Source: Aquimarina sediminis (GTDB lineage: Bacteria > Bacteroidota > Bacteroidia > Flavobacteriales > Flavobacteriaceae). From it: 64,000 nt of DNA. Below the pieces are notes generated by a model. It ran no database searches, was not told the DNA's origin, and saw only the letters and a list, made by a program, of their open reading frames with translations. A program made the translations under genes and the position numbers. This document shows positions 8,622-17,615 of the stretch, one piece after another (the stretch's first letter is position 1; each line of letters opens with the position of its first letter). Where the stretch lies: NCBI RefSeq assembly GCF_002895435.1, contig NZ_POYJ01000001.1:310001-374000 (forward strand), given 5' to 3'.

Positions 8622-9835
8622 AACACCTAATTGTTATTATTTGCCTTGTTTTTGTTTCAACTGTTGTTAAGGCGCAGCAACTTGAATCCTATATTCAGGA
8701 AGCAGAGCTTAATAATCTAGAAATTCAATCGTTTATACTTCGGCATAGTATTTCGAAAGAAAAAATTGAAGAAGGTAATGCCATCCCAAATACTCAAATA
8801 AGTGCAGGTTATTTTGTAAGTGAACCCGAAACTAGAACGGGGGCTCAACGTGCCAGATTTTCTATCAAACAAATGTTACCATGGTTTGGAACTATCACAG
8901 CAAGAGAAAATTATTCTTCGGCAATTGCCGAAGCAGAATATACTGATATTGTTATTGTAAAAAGAAAGTTAGCACTTGCAATTTCTCAATCGTATTATGA
9001 GCTATCCGCTATTCATTCAAAACATAGAATACTTAATGAGAATATTTTACTTTTACAGACTTATGAGAAGTTGGCATTAACATCTGTAGAAGTTGGCAAA
9101 GCCTCTGCAGTAGACGTTTTAAGATTACAAATTAAATTGAATGAATTAGAACAACATAAAAAAGTACATGCACAAGGTATTGATGCAGAGCAAACGACTT
9201 TCAATAGCCTTCTAAACAGGAAGTATGATATAGATATAGGGGTGCCCTTACTAAAGGAAATTCCATCAGAAGATCCTATTATTAATGAAGATGGATTGAA
9301 ACTTAATCCAGAATTGCTCAAATATGATAAGCTATATGAAAGTGTACATCAGTCAGAATTACTTAATCAAAAAGAGAGTGCTCCTCAAATAGGATTTGGA
9401 CTAGACTATATACCTGTATCCGAAAGAAGAGATATTAGTCTTAGCGATAATGGTAAAGATATTATAATGCCGCAGATATCTCTTTCGATTCCAATATTCA
9501 ATAAAAAATATAAATCCAAAAGTTTACAGAATGAATTAAGACAAAAAGAAATTAAAGCACAAAAGGATGAACGTTTTCATCGACTAGCATCACTTCTGGC
9601 AAAGGCAGTGTCAGAAAGAAATACTGCAAGAATCAAAAATGAAACTCAAATCGAAAATTTAAAACGAGCAAAAAATGCAGAAGAAATTCTTATAAAGAGT
9701 TATGAAACTGGAACGGTTAATTTTAATGATATCTTGGATATCCTAGAGTTACAGCTTAAGTTTCAACTCAATCAAATAGAAAATATAAAACAATACTATA
9801 TACAAACGGCAATCATAAATTATTTAACAAATTAA
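8618..9835 (+). CDS. TolC-family outer-membrane efflux protein (CusC-like)
   Basis: The 405-residue product has a signal peptide (MKHLIVIICLVFVSTVVKAQ) and the two repeated long coiled-coil hairpins of TolC proteins (SVEVGKASAVDVLRLQIKLNELEQHK and SYETGTVNFNDILDILELQLKFQLNQIENIKQYY). It would form the outer-membrane channel of the tripartite pump with the RND subunit upstream, whose stop codon it overlaps, and the adaptor at 14322. Confidence 0.9.
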   Translation: MKHLIVIICLVFVSTVVKAQQLESYIQEAELNNLEIQSFILRHSISKEKIEEGNAIPNTQISAGYFVSEPETRTGAQRARFSIKQMLPWFGTITARENYSSAIAEAEYTDIVIVKRKLALAISQSYYELSAIHSKHRILNENILLLQTYEKLALTSVEVGKASAVDVLRLQIKLNELEQHKKVHAQGIDAEQTTFNSLLNRKYDIDIGVPLLKEIPSEDPIINEDGLKLNPELLKYDKLYESVHQSELLNQKESAPQIGFGLDYIPVSERRDISLSDNGKDIIMPQISLSIPIFNKKYKSKSLQNELRQKEIKAQKDERFHRLASLLAKAVSERNTARIKNETQIENLKRAKNAEEILIKSYETGTVNFNDILDILELQLKFQLNQIENIKQYYIQTAIINYLTN

Positions 9836-9852
9836 AATTAAAGACAAATAGA

Positions 9853-10401
9853 ATGAAAAGTTATAGACTATATACTAAAATAGCGTTGGTATCAATTCTT
9901 ACAATTACAGCAATTTCTTGTAAAAATACTGGAGATTCATCTAATAAAGGAGAGGCACATGAAGATTCTCAAAAGAATGCCAACGCCAAAGTCTCAGATA
10001 TGCCAGAATTTAGAAACAATAAGGCCAAAGAAGCTTTTACATATTATATTGAAATTAAAAATGCTTTGGTGGATTCTGATGTAGAGAAAGTAAAAGAAGG
10101 AGCAGAAAAATTAAGTAAAGTACTACCAAGTACTTCTCTTAAGAAAGCAACAACAGAAATTATGAATACTGACGATATAGAGGCGCAAAGGCATAGTTTT
10201 ACAACAATAACTTTACTTATTGATACCATTGTAAAGGAAACAATAATATCTGGAGAAATTTTTAAACAATATTGTCCTATGGCATTTGATAACAAAGGAG
10301 GGTATTGGTTATCTACAGAAGAAAAAGTTATGAACCCATATTTTGGAGACCGTATGCTACATTGTGGTAGTGTAACAGATACGATACAAAAGATAAAATA
10401 G
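9853..10401 (+). CDS. DUF3347 lipoprotein
   Basis: The signal peptide has a lipobox (ITAISC), followed by a Ser/Asn linker and a DUF3347 domain (FRNNKAKEAFTYYIEIKNAL ... QYCPMAFDNKGGYWLSTEE ... NPYFGDRMLHCGSV). The paired CPMA and HCG motifs are candidate metal ligands. DUF3347 proteins accompany copper-efflux systems in Bacteroidetes. The same domain recurs at the C-terminus of the adaptor encoded at 14322. It is probably a periplasm-facing metal chaperone; the function is not proven. Confidence 0.85.
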   Translation: MKSYRLYTKIALVSILTITAISCKNTGDSSNKGEAHEDSQKNANAKVSDMPEFRNNKAKEAFTYYIEIKNALVDSDVEKVKEGAEKLSKVLPSTSLKKATTEIMNTDDIEAQRHSFTTITLLIDTIVKETIISGEIFKQYCPMAFDNKGGYWLSTEEKVMNPYFGDRMLHCGSVTDTIQKIK

Positions 10402-10481
10402 AACTATTAGAATATCGAATATAAAACTGTTTCGATCGTACTAAATTTCTATGTGATTTTGGAAAGTAAAAAAACAAGCAC

Positions 10482-11042
10482 ATGAAAAAAGTTTTAATAA
10501 AAAATATGGTATGTGATAGATGTACCAGTGTTTTACAGCAGGAATTCCAGAAATCTGGAATTCCTGTTAAAACTATTAAACTTGGTCAAATAATTTTTGA
10601 AGATATTGAAATAATAGATTTTCAAAAAGTTGAAGAAATAATTACACGAAATGGATTCGAAATCATACACGATGAATCAGATCTTATTGTCGAACAAATA
10701 AAATCCTATTTGATCACCTTGGTGTCAGATGAAAAAAGACATAATCAAAAACTTTCTGATCTGGTTTCAAAGCATATAAATAAAGAGTATTCGATTATAA
10801 GTAAATTATTTAGTAACAATCAGGGGATAACGATTGAAAAATATTTTATCCGCCTCAAAATAGAAAAAGCCAAAGAGCTTATACAGATGGGAAATTTAAG
10901 CTTTTCTGAAATTTCCTATTCACTAGATTATAAAAGTGGAAGCCACCTTGCAAAACAGTTTAAAACAATCACAGGCATATCGATGAGTGATTATAAAAAC
11001 TTGCAATCATGGGATCGACAACCATTAGACAAAATTGTATAA
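10482..11042 (+). CDS. AraC-type regulator with N-terminal CxxC metal-binding-like domain
   Basis: The N-terminal 70 residues look like a degenerate heavy-metal-associated domain (KNMVCDRCTSVLQQEF, CxxC at residues 11-14). The C-terminal 90 residues are an AraC double helix-turn-helix (KAKELIQMGNLSFSEISYSLDYKSGSHLAKQFKTITGIS). This suggests direct sensing of Cu(I) or another soft metal through the CxxC, then control of the surrounding efflux genes. The gene lies inside the operon, between the DUF3347 lipoprotein and the P-type ATPase. Metal sensing is inference. Confidence 0.85.
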   Translation: MKKVLIKNMVCDRCTSVLQQEFQKSGIPVKTIKLGQIIFEDIEIIDFQKVEEIITRNGFEIIHDESDLIVEQIKSYLITLVSDEKRHNQKLSDLVSKHINKEYSIISKLFSNNQGITIEKYFIRLKIEKAKELIQMGNLSFSEISYSLDYKSGSHLAKQFKTITGISMSDYKNLQSWDRQPLDKIV

Positions 11043-11115
11043 GAACTAACCATAATTGTCAAATAGAAAAAGGGATATACTCAATAATTTTGCCATGAAT
11101 ACCTAAAATTAAAGG

Positions 11116-13614
11116 ATGAAATATACATATCACATATCGGGAATGACATGCAATGGATGTAGAGCTCATGTAGAAAGTATACTTGGTAGTGTTCACAATG
11201 TAACGAATGTATCCGTAGATTTAGAAAAATCTGAAGCAAGTATTGAAACAGAATCCCCAATAGCAATTAATGTTTTTCAAAACGCTTTAGAAGAAAAAAA
11301 TACTCGTTATCGTATTCATAATCCAGGAGAATACGACAATAGAGAAATTAAAGAAAAAACACCTCCAAAAAAAGGCAATGGAATCTTTTATTGCCCAATG
11401 CACTGTGAAGGGGATAAAACATATGACAAATTGCAAGATTGCCCGGTTTGTGGTATGGATTTGGTAGAAGAAATTAATTTAAAAGTAGCTGTTTCTGAAC
11501 AATTTACTTGTCCTATGCACCCAGAAGTAGTCGAGGATACCCCTGGACCTTGCCCAATTTGTGGTATGGATTTGATACCAGTTCAACCCGATATCTCGGT
11601 AGAAGAAAGGAATTATAAAATACTCCTTAAGAAATTCTGGATTGCAGTAGCCTTCACGCTACCCATTTTTATAATTGCAATGTCAGAAATGCTTCCAAAT
11701 AACCCTCTTTATAAGTTGTTTGATCTCAGCTATTGGAATTGGATTCAATTTGGGCTCTCTGTACCTGTTGTTTTTTATGCCACATGGATGTTCTTTGAAC
11801 GGGCTTTTCGTTCTATAAAAACATGGAACCTAAATATGTTTACACTTATTGGTATAGGAGCAGGAGTAGCCTGGGTATTTAGTGTTGTTGGATTGTTTTT
11901 CCCTGATTTTTTTCCAGATCATTTTAAAACTGAAAAAGGAACTGTACATCTCTACTTTGAAGCTGCCACCGTAATTCTAACCTTAGTTCTTTTGGGGCAA
12001 GTATTAGAAGCACGTGCACATAGCAAAACAAACACAGCAGTAAAAGAATTGTTGAAATTAGCACCCAATAAAGCAATACGCATTGTAGGAGGAAGTGAAG
12101 AAGAAATTTCTATCGATCAAATTAAATTAGGAGATATTCTTCGTGTAAAACCAGGTGAGAAAATACCTGTAGATGGATCAGTTACCCAAGGAGAAACCAC
12201 TGTCGACGAGTCCATGATAACCGGTGAGCCAATTCCTGTAAATAAGAGTGAAGAAGATAAGGTGAGTAGTGGTACAATCAATGGAAACCAATCTTTCTTG
12301 ATGAAAGCCGAAAAAATAGGAGCAGATACATTACTATCTCAGATTATTCACATGGTAAATGATGCAAGTCGAAGTAGAGCGCCGATTCAAAAACTGGCAG
12401 ATACTGTTTCAGGATACTTTGTACCAGTTGTTGTTATCATTGCAATAATTACATTTATAGTTTGGGTATTGTATGGACCAGAACCCGCCTATGTTTATGG
12501 ATTGGTTAATGCGATAGCTGTACTGATCATAGCCTGTCCCTGTGCTTTGGGGCTAGCTACGCCAATGTCTGTTATGGTTGGGGTAGGCAAAGGAGCACAA
12601 AATGGTGTGCTTATAAAAAATGCCGAAGCTCTAGAAGTAATGAATAAAGTCGATACACTCATAGTCGATAAAACAGGAACAATAACCGAAGGAAAACCAA
12701 CAGTAGATACTGTAAGAATTTTGGAAGATAGTTTTCATGAAAAAGAAGTACTCCAATATATTGTTTCAATTAATAAGCTAAGCGAACACCCCTTGGCCGA
12801 AGCAATTGTTACATATGGAATAGAGAAGAATACTGAAATTTTGGAAGTAAATAGCTTTAAAGCTGTTACAGGTAAGGGAGTTGAAGGGGTTATTGCAGGT
12901 AAAAAGGTAATATTAGGGAATTCCAAAATGATGGAATATGCAAAAATACTTGTTTCTGATACAATAGAAAAAAGCGTGCTTTCTTATCAAAAGCAGGGAA
13001 AAACAGTCTCTTACATATCTATTGAAAACAATATAGTTGGGTATGTGGTAATAGGCGATAGAATAAAGAAAAGCAGTTTAGAAGCTATAAAACAGTTAAA
13101 ACATATAGGAGTAGATGTTATTATGCTTACAGGAGATCATCACAATACCGCTCAAGCCGTTGCCCGTGAGCTCGGTCTTGCAAGCTTTAAAGCAGGGATG
13201 TTACCAGAGGATAAGCTTAAGGAAGTCGAAATACTACAGAGTGAGGGCAAAGTTGTTGCAATGGCAGGTGATGGTATTAATGATGCACCAGCTCTAGCAA
13301 AAAGTAATGTAGGTATTGCTATGGGTACAGGTACAGATGTGGCTATCGAAAGTGCAGCTATTACTTTGGTAAAAGGAGATTTAACAGGAATTGTGAAAGC
13401 AAAGAAGCTAAGTAATAGTGTAATGAAAAATATTAAAGAGAATCTGTTTTTTGCACTTATTTACAATACACTAGGAGTGCCTATTGCAGCAGGAGTATTG
13501 TTTCCTTTTTTTGGAATACTGTTGTCTCCTATGATTGCAGCTTTAGCCATGAGTTTTAGCTCAGTATCTGTTATTACAAATGCTTTAAGATTAAGATCAA
13601 TAAAAATTAATTAA
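11116..13614 (+). CDS. copA: Copper-translocating P1B-type ATPase
   Basis: The 832-residue product exports Cu(I) (or Ag) across the inner membrane using ATP. Domains in order: HMA domain (GMTCNGC, CxxC at 12-15); two heavy-metal-binding repeats (CPMHCEGDKTY...CPVCGMDL and CPMHPEVVEDTPG...CPICGMDL); eight predicted membrane helices; actuator TGEP; CPC at 474-476 in ACPCALG; phosphorylation site DKTGT (Asp 518); HP motif in SEHPLAEAI; and GDGINDAPA. The CPC signature and operon context support copper. The next gene starts 1 base after its stop. Confidence 0.95.
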   Translation: MKYTYHISGMTCNGCRAHVESILGSVHNVTNVSVDLEKSEASIETESPIAINVFQNALEEKNTRYRIHNPGEYDNREIKEKTPPKKGNGIFYCPMHCEGDKTYDKLQDCPVCGMDLVEEINLKVAVSEQFTCPMHPEVVEDTPGPCPICGMDLIPVQPDISVEERNYKILLKKFWIAVAFTLPIFIIAMSEMLPNNPLYKLFDLSYWNWIQFGLSVPVVFYATWMFFERAFRSIKTWNLNMFTLIGIGAGVAWVFSVVGLFFPDFFPDHFKTEKGTVHLYFEAATVILTLVLLGQVLEARAHSKTNTAVKELLKLAPNKAIRIVGGSEEEISIDQIKLGDILRVKPGEKIPVDGSVTQGETTVDESMITGEPIPVNKSEEDKVSSGTINGNQSFLMKAEKIGADTLLSQIIHMVNDASRSRAPIQKLADTVSGYFVPVVVIIAIITFIVWVLYGPEPAYVYGLVNAIAVLIIACPCALGLATPMSVMVGVGKGAQNGVLIKNAEALEVMNKVDTLIVDKTGTITEGKPTVDTVRILEDSFHEKEVLQYIVSINKLSEHPLAEAIVTYGIEKNTEILEVNSFKAVTGKGVEGVIAGKKVILGNSKMMEYAKILVSDTIEKSVLSYQKQGKTVSYISIENNIVGYVVIGDRIKKSSLEAIKQLKHIGVDVIMLTGDHHNTAQAVARELGLASFKAGMLPEDKLKEVEILQSEGKVVAMAGDGINDAPALAKSNVGIAMGTGTDVAIESAAITLVKGDLTGIVKAKKLSNSVMKNIKENLFFALIYNTLGVPIAAGVLFPFFGILLSPMIAALAMSFSSVSVITNALRLRSIKIN

Positions 13615-13615
13615 A

Positions 13616-14320
13616 ATGGTTAAAAGACAAGTAGCTACCAAAATAAGAAAAGTACACAGATACCTAGGGCTTTTTTTAGGAATTCAATTCCTGATGTGGA
13701 CAATTAGTGGACTTTATTTTAGCTGGACAGATATAGATGAAATACATGGAGATCAATTTAGGGCAGAAAATGTTCCCTCATTATCTTTTAATAATCTAAT
13801 AAGTCCGTCTGCAATTCGTACTAAAGGGGCTATAGAGTCCTTAGAACTTCGAGAAATAGCTGGTAAACCATATTATTGGGTAAATGACCAAGAGCTTTTT
13901 GATGCAACAACAGGAAAACTTAAATCCCAAATTACTCAATCAGAAGCGCTAAAAATTGCTGAAAAAAATATGCTACCCGAATTAGAAGTAGAAAGCATAA
14001 AAAAGATCGATAGTGTAGGTAATCATCATGAATATAGAGGCAGACCATTACCAGCTTATGTAGTTTCTTATAAACACCCGGATCATGTAAAAGCTTATAT
14101 CTCTATCACAGATGGCAATTTTCAGAGAGTAAGACATAGATCATGGCGTTGGTTTGATTTTCTTTGGATGACTCATACCATGGATTACGAAGGAAGAGAT
14201 GATTTTAATACCATTGTTTTGAGATTCTTTTCTTTACTAGGGTTAATAACCGTTTTAAGTGGATTTGTATTATGGTTTGTTTCCTCTCCGACGGTAAGAA
14301 AAATTAAGAAAAAGAAATAA
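13616..14320 (+). CDS. PepSY-domain membrane protein
   Basis: The 234-residue product has an N-terminal helix with the usual KVHRYLGLFLGIQFLMWTISGLYFSW motif, a periplasmic PepSY-like region (SEALKIAEKNM) and a second helix near the end (FFSLLGLITVLSGFVLWFVSS). Related proteins occur in iron- and copper-related operons, sometimes as reductases or assembly factors. Here it is sandwiched between the copper ATPase and the CusB-like adaptor with 1-base gaps, so co-transcription is very likely. The biochemical role is unknown. Confidence 0.85.
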   Translation: MVKRQVATKIRKVHRYLGLFLGIQFLMWTISGLYFSWTDIDEIHGDQFRAENVPSLSFNNLISPSAIRTKGAIESLELREIAGKPYYWVNDQELFDATTGKLKSQITQSEALKIAEKNMLPELEVESIKKIDSVGNHHEYRGRPLPAYVVSYKHPDHVKAYISITDGNFQRVRHRSWRWFDFLWMTHTMDYEGRDDFNTIVLRFFSLLGLITVLSGFVLWFVSSPTVRKIKKKK

Positions 14321-14321
14321 T

Positions 14322-16037
14322 ATGAATAAGAACATCATTTATATCGGTATAGCAGCTTTGGTAGGGCTATTAGTAGGCTATATTGTTTTTGGGACTAGTA
14401 ATACTATTAAAGAAGACAAGCACGAACATAACGCAGAAACGGCAGACCAAATGTGGACCTGTTCTATGCATCCGCAAATTATGCAACCAGAACCAGGAGA
14501 TTGTCCAATTTGTGGAATGGATCTGATTCCTGCTGCGTCGGTAGGAGATGGGCTTACGGCAGATGAATTTAAACTTACCAAAAATGCTATGGCACTGGCA
14601 AATATTCAAACAACAATTATAGGAAATCATATTGCAGAAGAAGGCAATACAATCACCTTATCCGGAAAAATTGTAGAGAATGAAGAAGCAAATGCAACAC
14701 AAGCAAGTTATTTTGAAGGTAGGATTGAACGGTTGTATGTTAATTATGAAGGGCAGGAAATCAGAAAAGGACAAAAATTAGCTAATATTTATGCCCCCAA
14801 TCTTATTGCAGCACAGCAAGAACTTATTACAGCTGCCTCATTAAAAGAATCACAACCAACACTCTACACAGCAGTTCGTAATAAGTTAAAATTATGGAAG
14901 CTTTCAGAAAAACAAATAGATGCTATAGAATCTTCTGGTAAAACTCAGGAAAACTTTCCTATTTATGCAACCGTATCAGGAACCGTTTCTGAAGTAATTA
15001 GTGCAGAAGGAGATTATATCAAACAAGGTCAACCAATAGTAAAAGTAAGTAACCTTAGCACAGTATGGGCAGAGTTTGATGGCTACGAAAATCAAATTTC
15101 TCAGTTTAAAAAAGGACAAAAAATAACCATAACTACAAATGCTTATCCTAATAAAGATTTTAATGCAAAAATCTCTTTTATAGATCCGGTGTTAAATGCA
15201 AAAAGCAGAACACTTAATGTTAGAGCTACTCTCAATAATCAAGATGATATTTTTAAACCAGGGATGTTTGTAACAGGTAAAATCTACGGTGTAGAGACGA
15301 ATACAAAACAATTTACTGTACCCTCGAGTGCAGTTCTATGGACAGGAGAACGCTCGGTGGTATATGTAAAAACCAACCCTGATGAACCTATTTTTGAAAT
15401 GAGAGAAATAGTATTAAAAAATGCTAATGGAGATATGTATACCATTTTAGAAGGGCTTGATCATGGAGATGAAATTGTTACTAATGGTACTTTTACAGTA
15501 GATGCCGCAGCGCAGCTTCAAGGTAAGAAGTCAATGATGAACAAAGAAGGAGGAAAAACTATGACTGGGCATGAAGGTCATACTGAGATGAAGATGGAAT
15601 TATCGACATCTGTTCAGAAAGATTTTTTATCTGCTCTTGATTCATATTTAGAGATGAAAGATGCATTGGTTCAATCTAATGCTTCTCAAGTCACTATTCA
15701 TGCAAAAAAAATGAGTAAAGCACTAAAAGTGATTATGAACGAAGAAGTAAAGGCAAAGAAAAAAACACATCTTACAAGAAGTCTTGAAATGCTAGATGGG
15801 ATTGTAAAAAAGAATGATATAAATAATCAAAGGGCTCATTTTGTAGTGCTAAGCGAAAATGTGCTGTCATTGATATCGCAGGTAGATATGAAAGATATGA
15901 CTATGTATGTGCAACGATGCCCAATGGCTAATACAAATAAAGGAGCTATCTGGTTAAGTACAGAAAAAGAGATTCGTAATCCGTACTTTGGTGATGCAAT
16001 GTTAACTTGTGGTAGTGTAATTGATACCATTAATTGA
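14322..16037 (+). CDS. cusB: CusB-type periplasmic adaptor with N-terminal metal-binding motif and C-terminal DUF3347
   Basis: The 571-residue membrane-fusion protein links the RND pump to the TolC-like channel. An N-terminal anchor (residues 5-24) is followed by a heavy-metal-binding repeat (TCSMHP...CPICGMDL; Cys 47, 61, 64). Next come the hairpin and lipoyl/barrel domains of HlyD/CusB proteins (FEGRIERLYVNYEGQEIRKG; ATVSGTVSEVISAEGDYI; FKPGMFVTGKIYG). A Met/His-rich linker (MMNKEGGKTMTGHEGHTEM) leads to a DUF3347 domain (QRCPMANTNKGAIWLSTEKE ... MLTCGSV). The fusion suggests the DUF3347 protein at 9853 hands metal to the same complex. Confidence 0.92.
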   Translation: MNKNIIYIGIAALVGLLVGYIVFGTSNTIKEDKHEHNAETADQMWTCSMHPQIMQPEPGDCPICGMDLIPAASVGDGLTADEFKLTKNAMALANIQTTIIGNHIAEEGNTITLSGKIVENEEANATQASYFEGRIERLYVNYEGQEIRKGQKLANIYAPNLIAAQQELITAASLKESQPTLYTAVRNKLKLWKLSEKQIDAIESSGKTQENFPIYATVSGTVSEVISAEGDYIKQGQPIVKVSNLSTVWAEFDGYENQISQFKKGQKITITTNAYPNKDFNAKISFIDPVLNAKSRTLNVRATLNNQDDIFKPGMFVTGKIYGVETNTKQFTVPSSAVLWTGERSVVYVKTNPDEPIFEMREIVLKNANGDMYTILEGLDHGDEIVTNGTFTVDAAAQLQGKKSMMNKEGGKTMTGHEGHTEMKMELSTSVQKDFLSALDSYLEMKDALVQSNASQVTIHAKKMSKALKVIMNEEVKAKKKTHLTRSLEMLDGIVKKNDINNQRAHFVVLSENVLSLISQVDMKDMTMYVQRCPMANTNKGAIWLSTEKEIRNPYFGDAMLTCGSVIDTIN

Positions 16038-16161
16038 TTATTTTGCACCTTATAATTGCTTTTTACTCATTTTGGGTAGTACTTCATTTTAATAGAATAT
16101 CTATGTCAATGATTTAAAACTTATACTATACCTTTACCCTGGTAAAGTAATTTTTCAGTCA

Positions 16162-17046
16162 GTGTATAAATCAAACTATTTATTATTTATTATCCCTGCT
16201 TTAATTTGGGGATCGACCTGGTATATTATTAAATATCAATTAGGTGTAGTAGATCCTATAATTTCGGTTTCTTACCGATTTGGATTAGCCGGAGCAATAT
16301 TATTGGGGTATTCTAAACTTAGAAAACTACCTTTATCGTTTACAAAAAGACAACATTTCTTTGTTGCCTTGCAAGGTATTTTACTATTTGGGACTAATTA
16401 TTGGTTGGTATATATATCAGAATTATACCTTAGTAGTGGACTGGTGGCAGTTGCATTTTCAACTCTTATTTTTTTAAATATATTCTTTGGAGCACTGTTT
16501 TTAGGTGATAAGATCAAAAAAAATATAATAATTGGAGCTATTTTTGGTCTTATAGGAACAATCTTGATTTATCAATCAGAGTTTAGAAGGATTAATTTTA
16601 CAGATGATCAAATCAAGGGGCTACTATTTTGTATTGCCTCAATCACATTTGCTTCTTTAGGTAATATTACATCAGCTTATAATCAGCGTACGTTTAAACT
16701 TCCAGTTGTTCAAACAAATGGTTTTGGTATGATATATGGGGCAATTGCCATGCTGATCATTGCAATAGTCAGTGGCAAACAAATAAATTTTGATTTTTCT
16801 CTTCCTTATATTTCGTCACTTGGCTATCTGGCCATTTTTGGGTCTATTATTGCGTTTACGGGGTATCTCACCTTGATTGGGAGAGTGGGAGCGAGCAAGG
16901 CAGCGTATACTATTGTTGTAATCCCTGTAATTGCTTTAACAATATCAACTATTTTTGAAGGGTATTCTCCTGATATATTTGCTTTTATAGGAATGGGGCT
17001 TATTATTATCGGAAATATACTTGCACTAAGGAATAAGACTGCATAA
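16162..17046 (+). CDS. EamA/DMT-family transporter
   Basis: The 294-residue product has ten hydrophobic segments in two halves of about five, as in EamA permeases (SNYLLFIIPALIWGSTWY at the start; GSIIAFTGYLTLIGRVGASKAAYTIVVIPV in the second half). It probably exports a small metabolite; the substrate is unknown. The start used here is GTG at 16162; a slightly different start cannot be excluded. It is monocistronic and follows the metal locus after 124 bp. Confidence 0.85.
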   Translation: MYKSNYLLFIIPALIWGSTWYIIKYQLGVVDPIISVSYRFGLAGAILLGYSKLRKLPLSFTKRQHFFVALQGILLFGTNYWLVYISELYLSSGLVAVAFSTLIFLNIFFGALFLGDKIKKNIIIGAIFGLIGTILIYQSEFRRINFTDDQIKGLLFCIASITFASLGNITSAYNQRTFKLPVVQTNGFGMIYGAIAMLIIAIVSGKQINFDFSLPYISSLGYLAIFGSIIAFTGYLTLIGRVGASKAAYTIVVIPVIALTISTIFEGYSPDIFAFIGMGLIIIGNILALRNKTA

Positions 17047-17190
17047 TACTTTTTTAAATAATTGGAGGATAAAATATATAATAGAGTAAGTATGTTTATA
17101 AACAATTCCGATTACTTTTACGAAGCATCTTAGTAGTAATAGTAAATCATAAAGCATTATTATTACTGATCCCGGGATACTTTTTTATAA

Positions 17191-17323
17191 TCACCATATC
17201 AAATGTGGTCATCACCATAGGTAAACTCATGCTCACCATACCAAATATGATCATCACCATGGTTAAACTCATTCTCACCATACCAAATATAGTCGTCACC
17301 ATAGTTAAACTTATACTCACCAT
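17191..17323. repeat. Three 42-bp tandem repeats, coding-like on the minus strand
   Basis: Units at 17191-17232, 17233-17274 and 17275-17316 differ by a few bases and are followed by 7 bases of a fourth. On the minus strand each encodes a 14-residue unit (YGENEFNHGDDHIW). The frame stays open from about 17408 to 17199, where the unit's TGG is TGA because base 17199 is T instead of C. This may be a remnant of a repeat protein. The rest of the 17047-17615 gap shows nothing else I can name. Confidence 0.6.
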
Positions 17324-17615
17324 TATGGGGAATATTAAAAATATTACGGGGATTACCCGTTTTGATATAATGATGATAATATTTGGCGTGGTGAGTGTTT
17401 AATATCACATGAGGTATATTATAATTTTATTTAGGTTCTAATTTGCTGTCTAAAGAAGTATACATAATAAAAAGGCATGGTTCGTTTAACTCTTATAAAC
17501 ATAAAAGGTAAAAAAGATAATTTCACAGAGCGATAAAGCACACTTACAGATTAAAATTTTATAAAACTCATACTTGTATCACATTTGAATCATAGCAAAT
17601 TAAATGATTTAAAAT

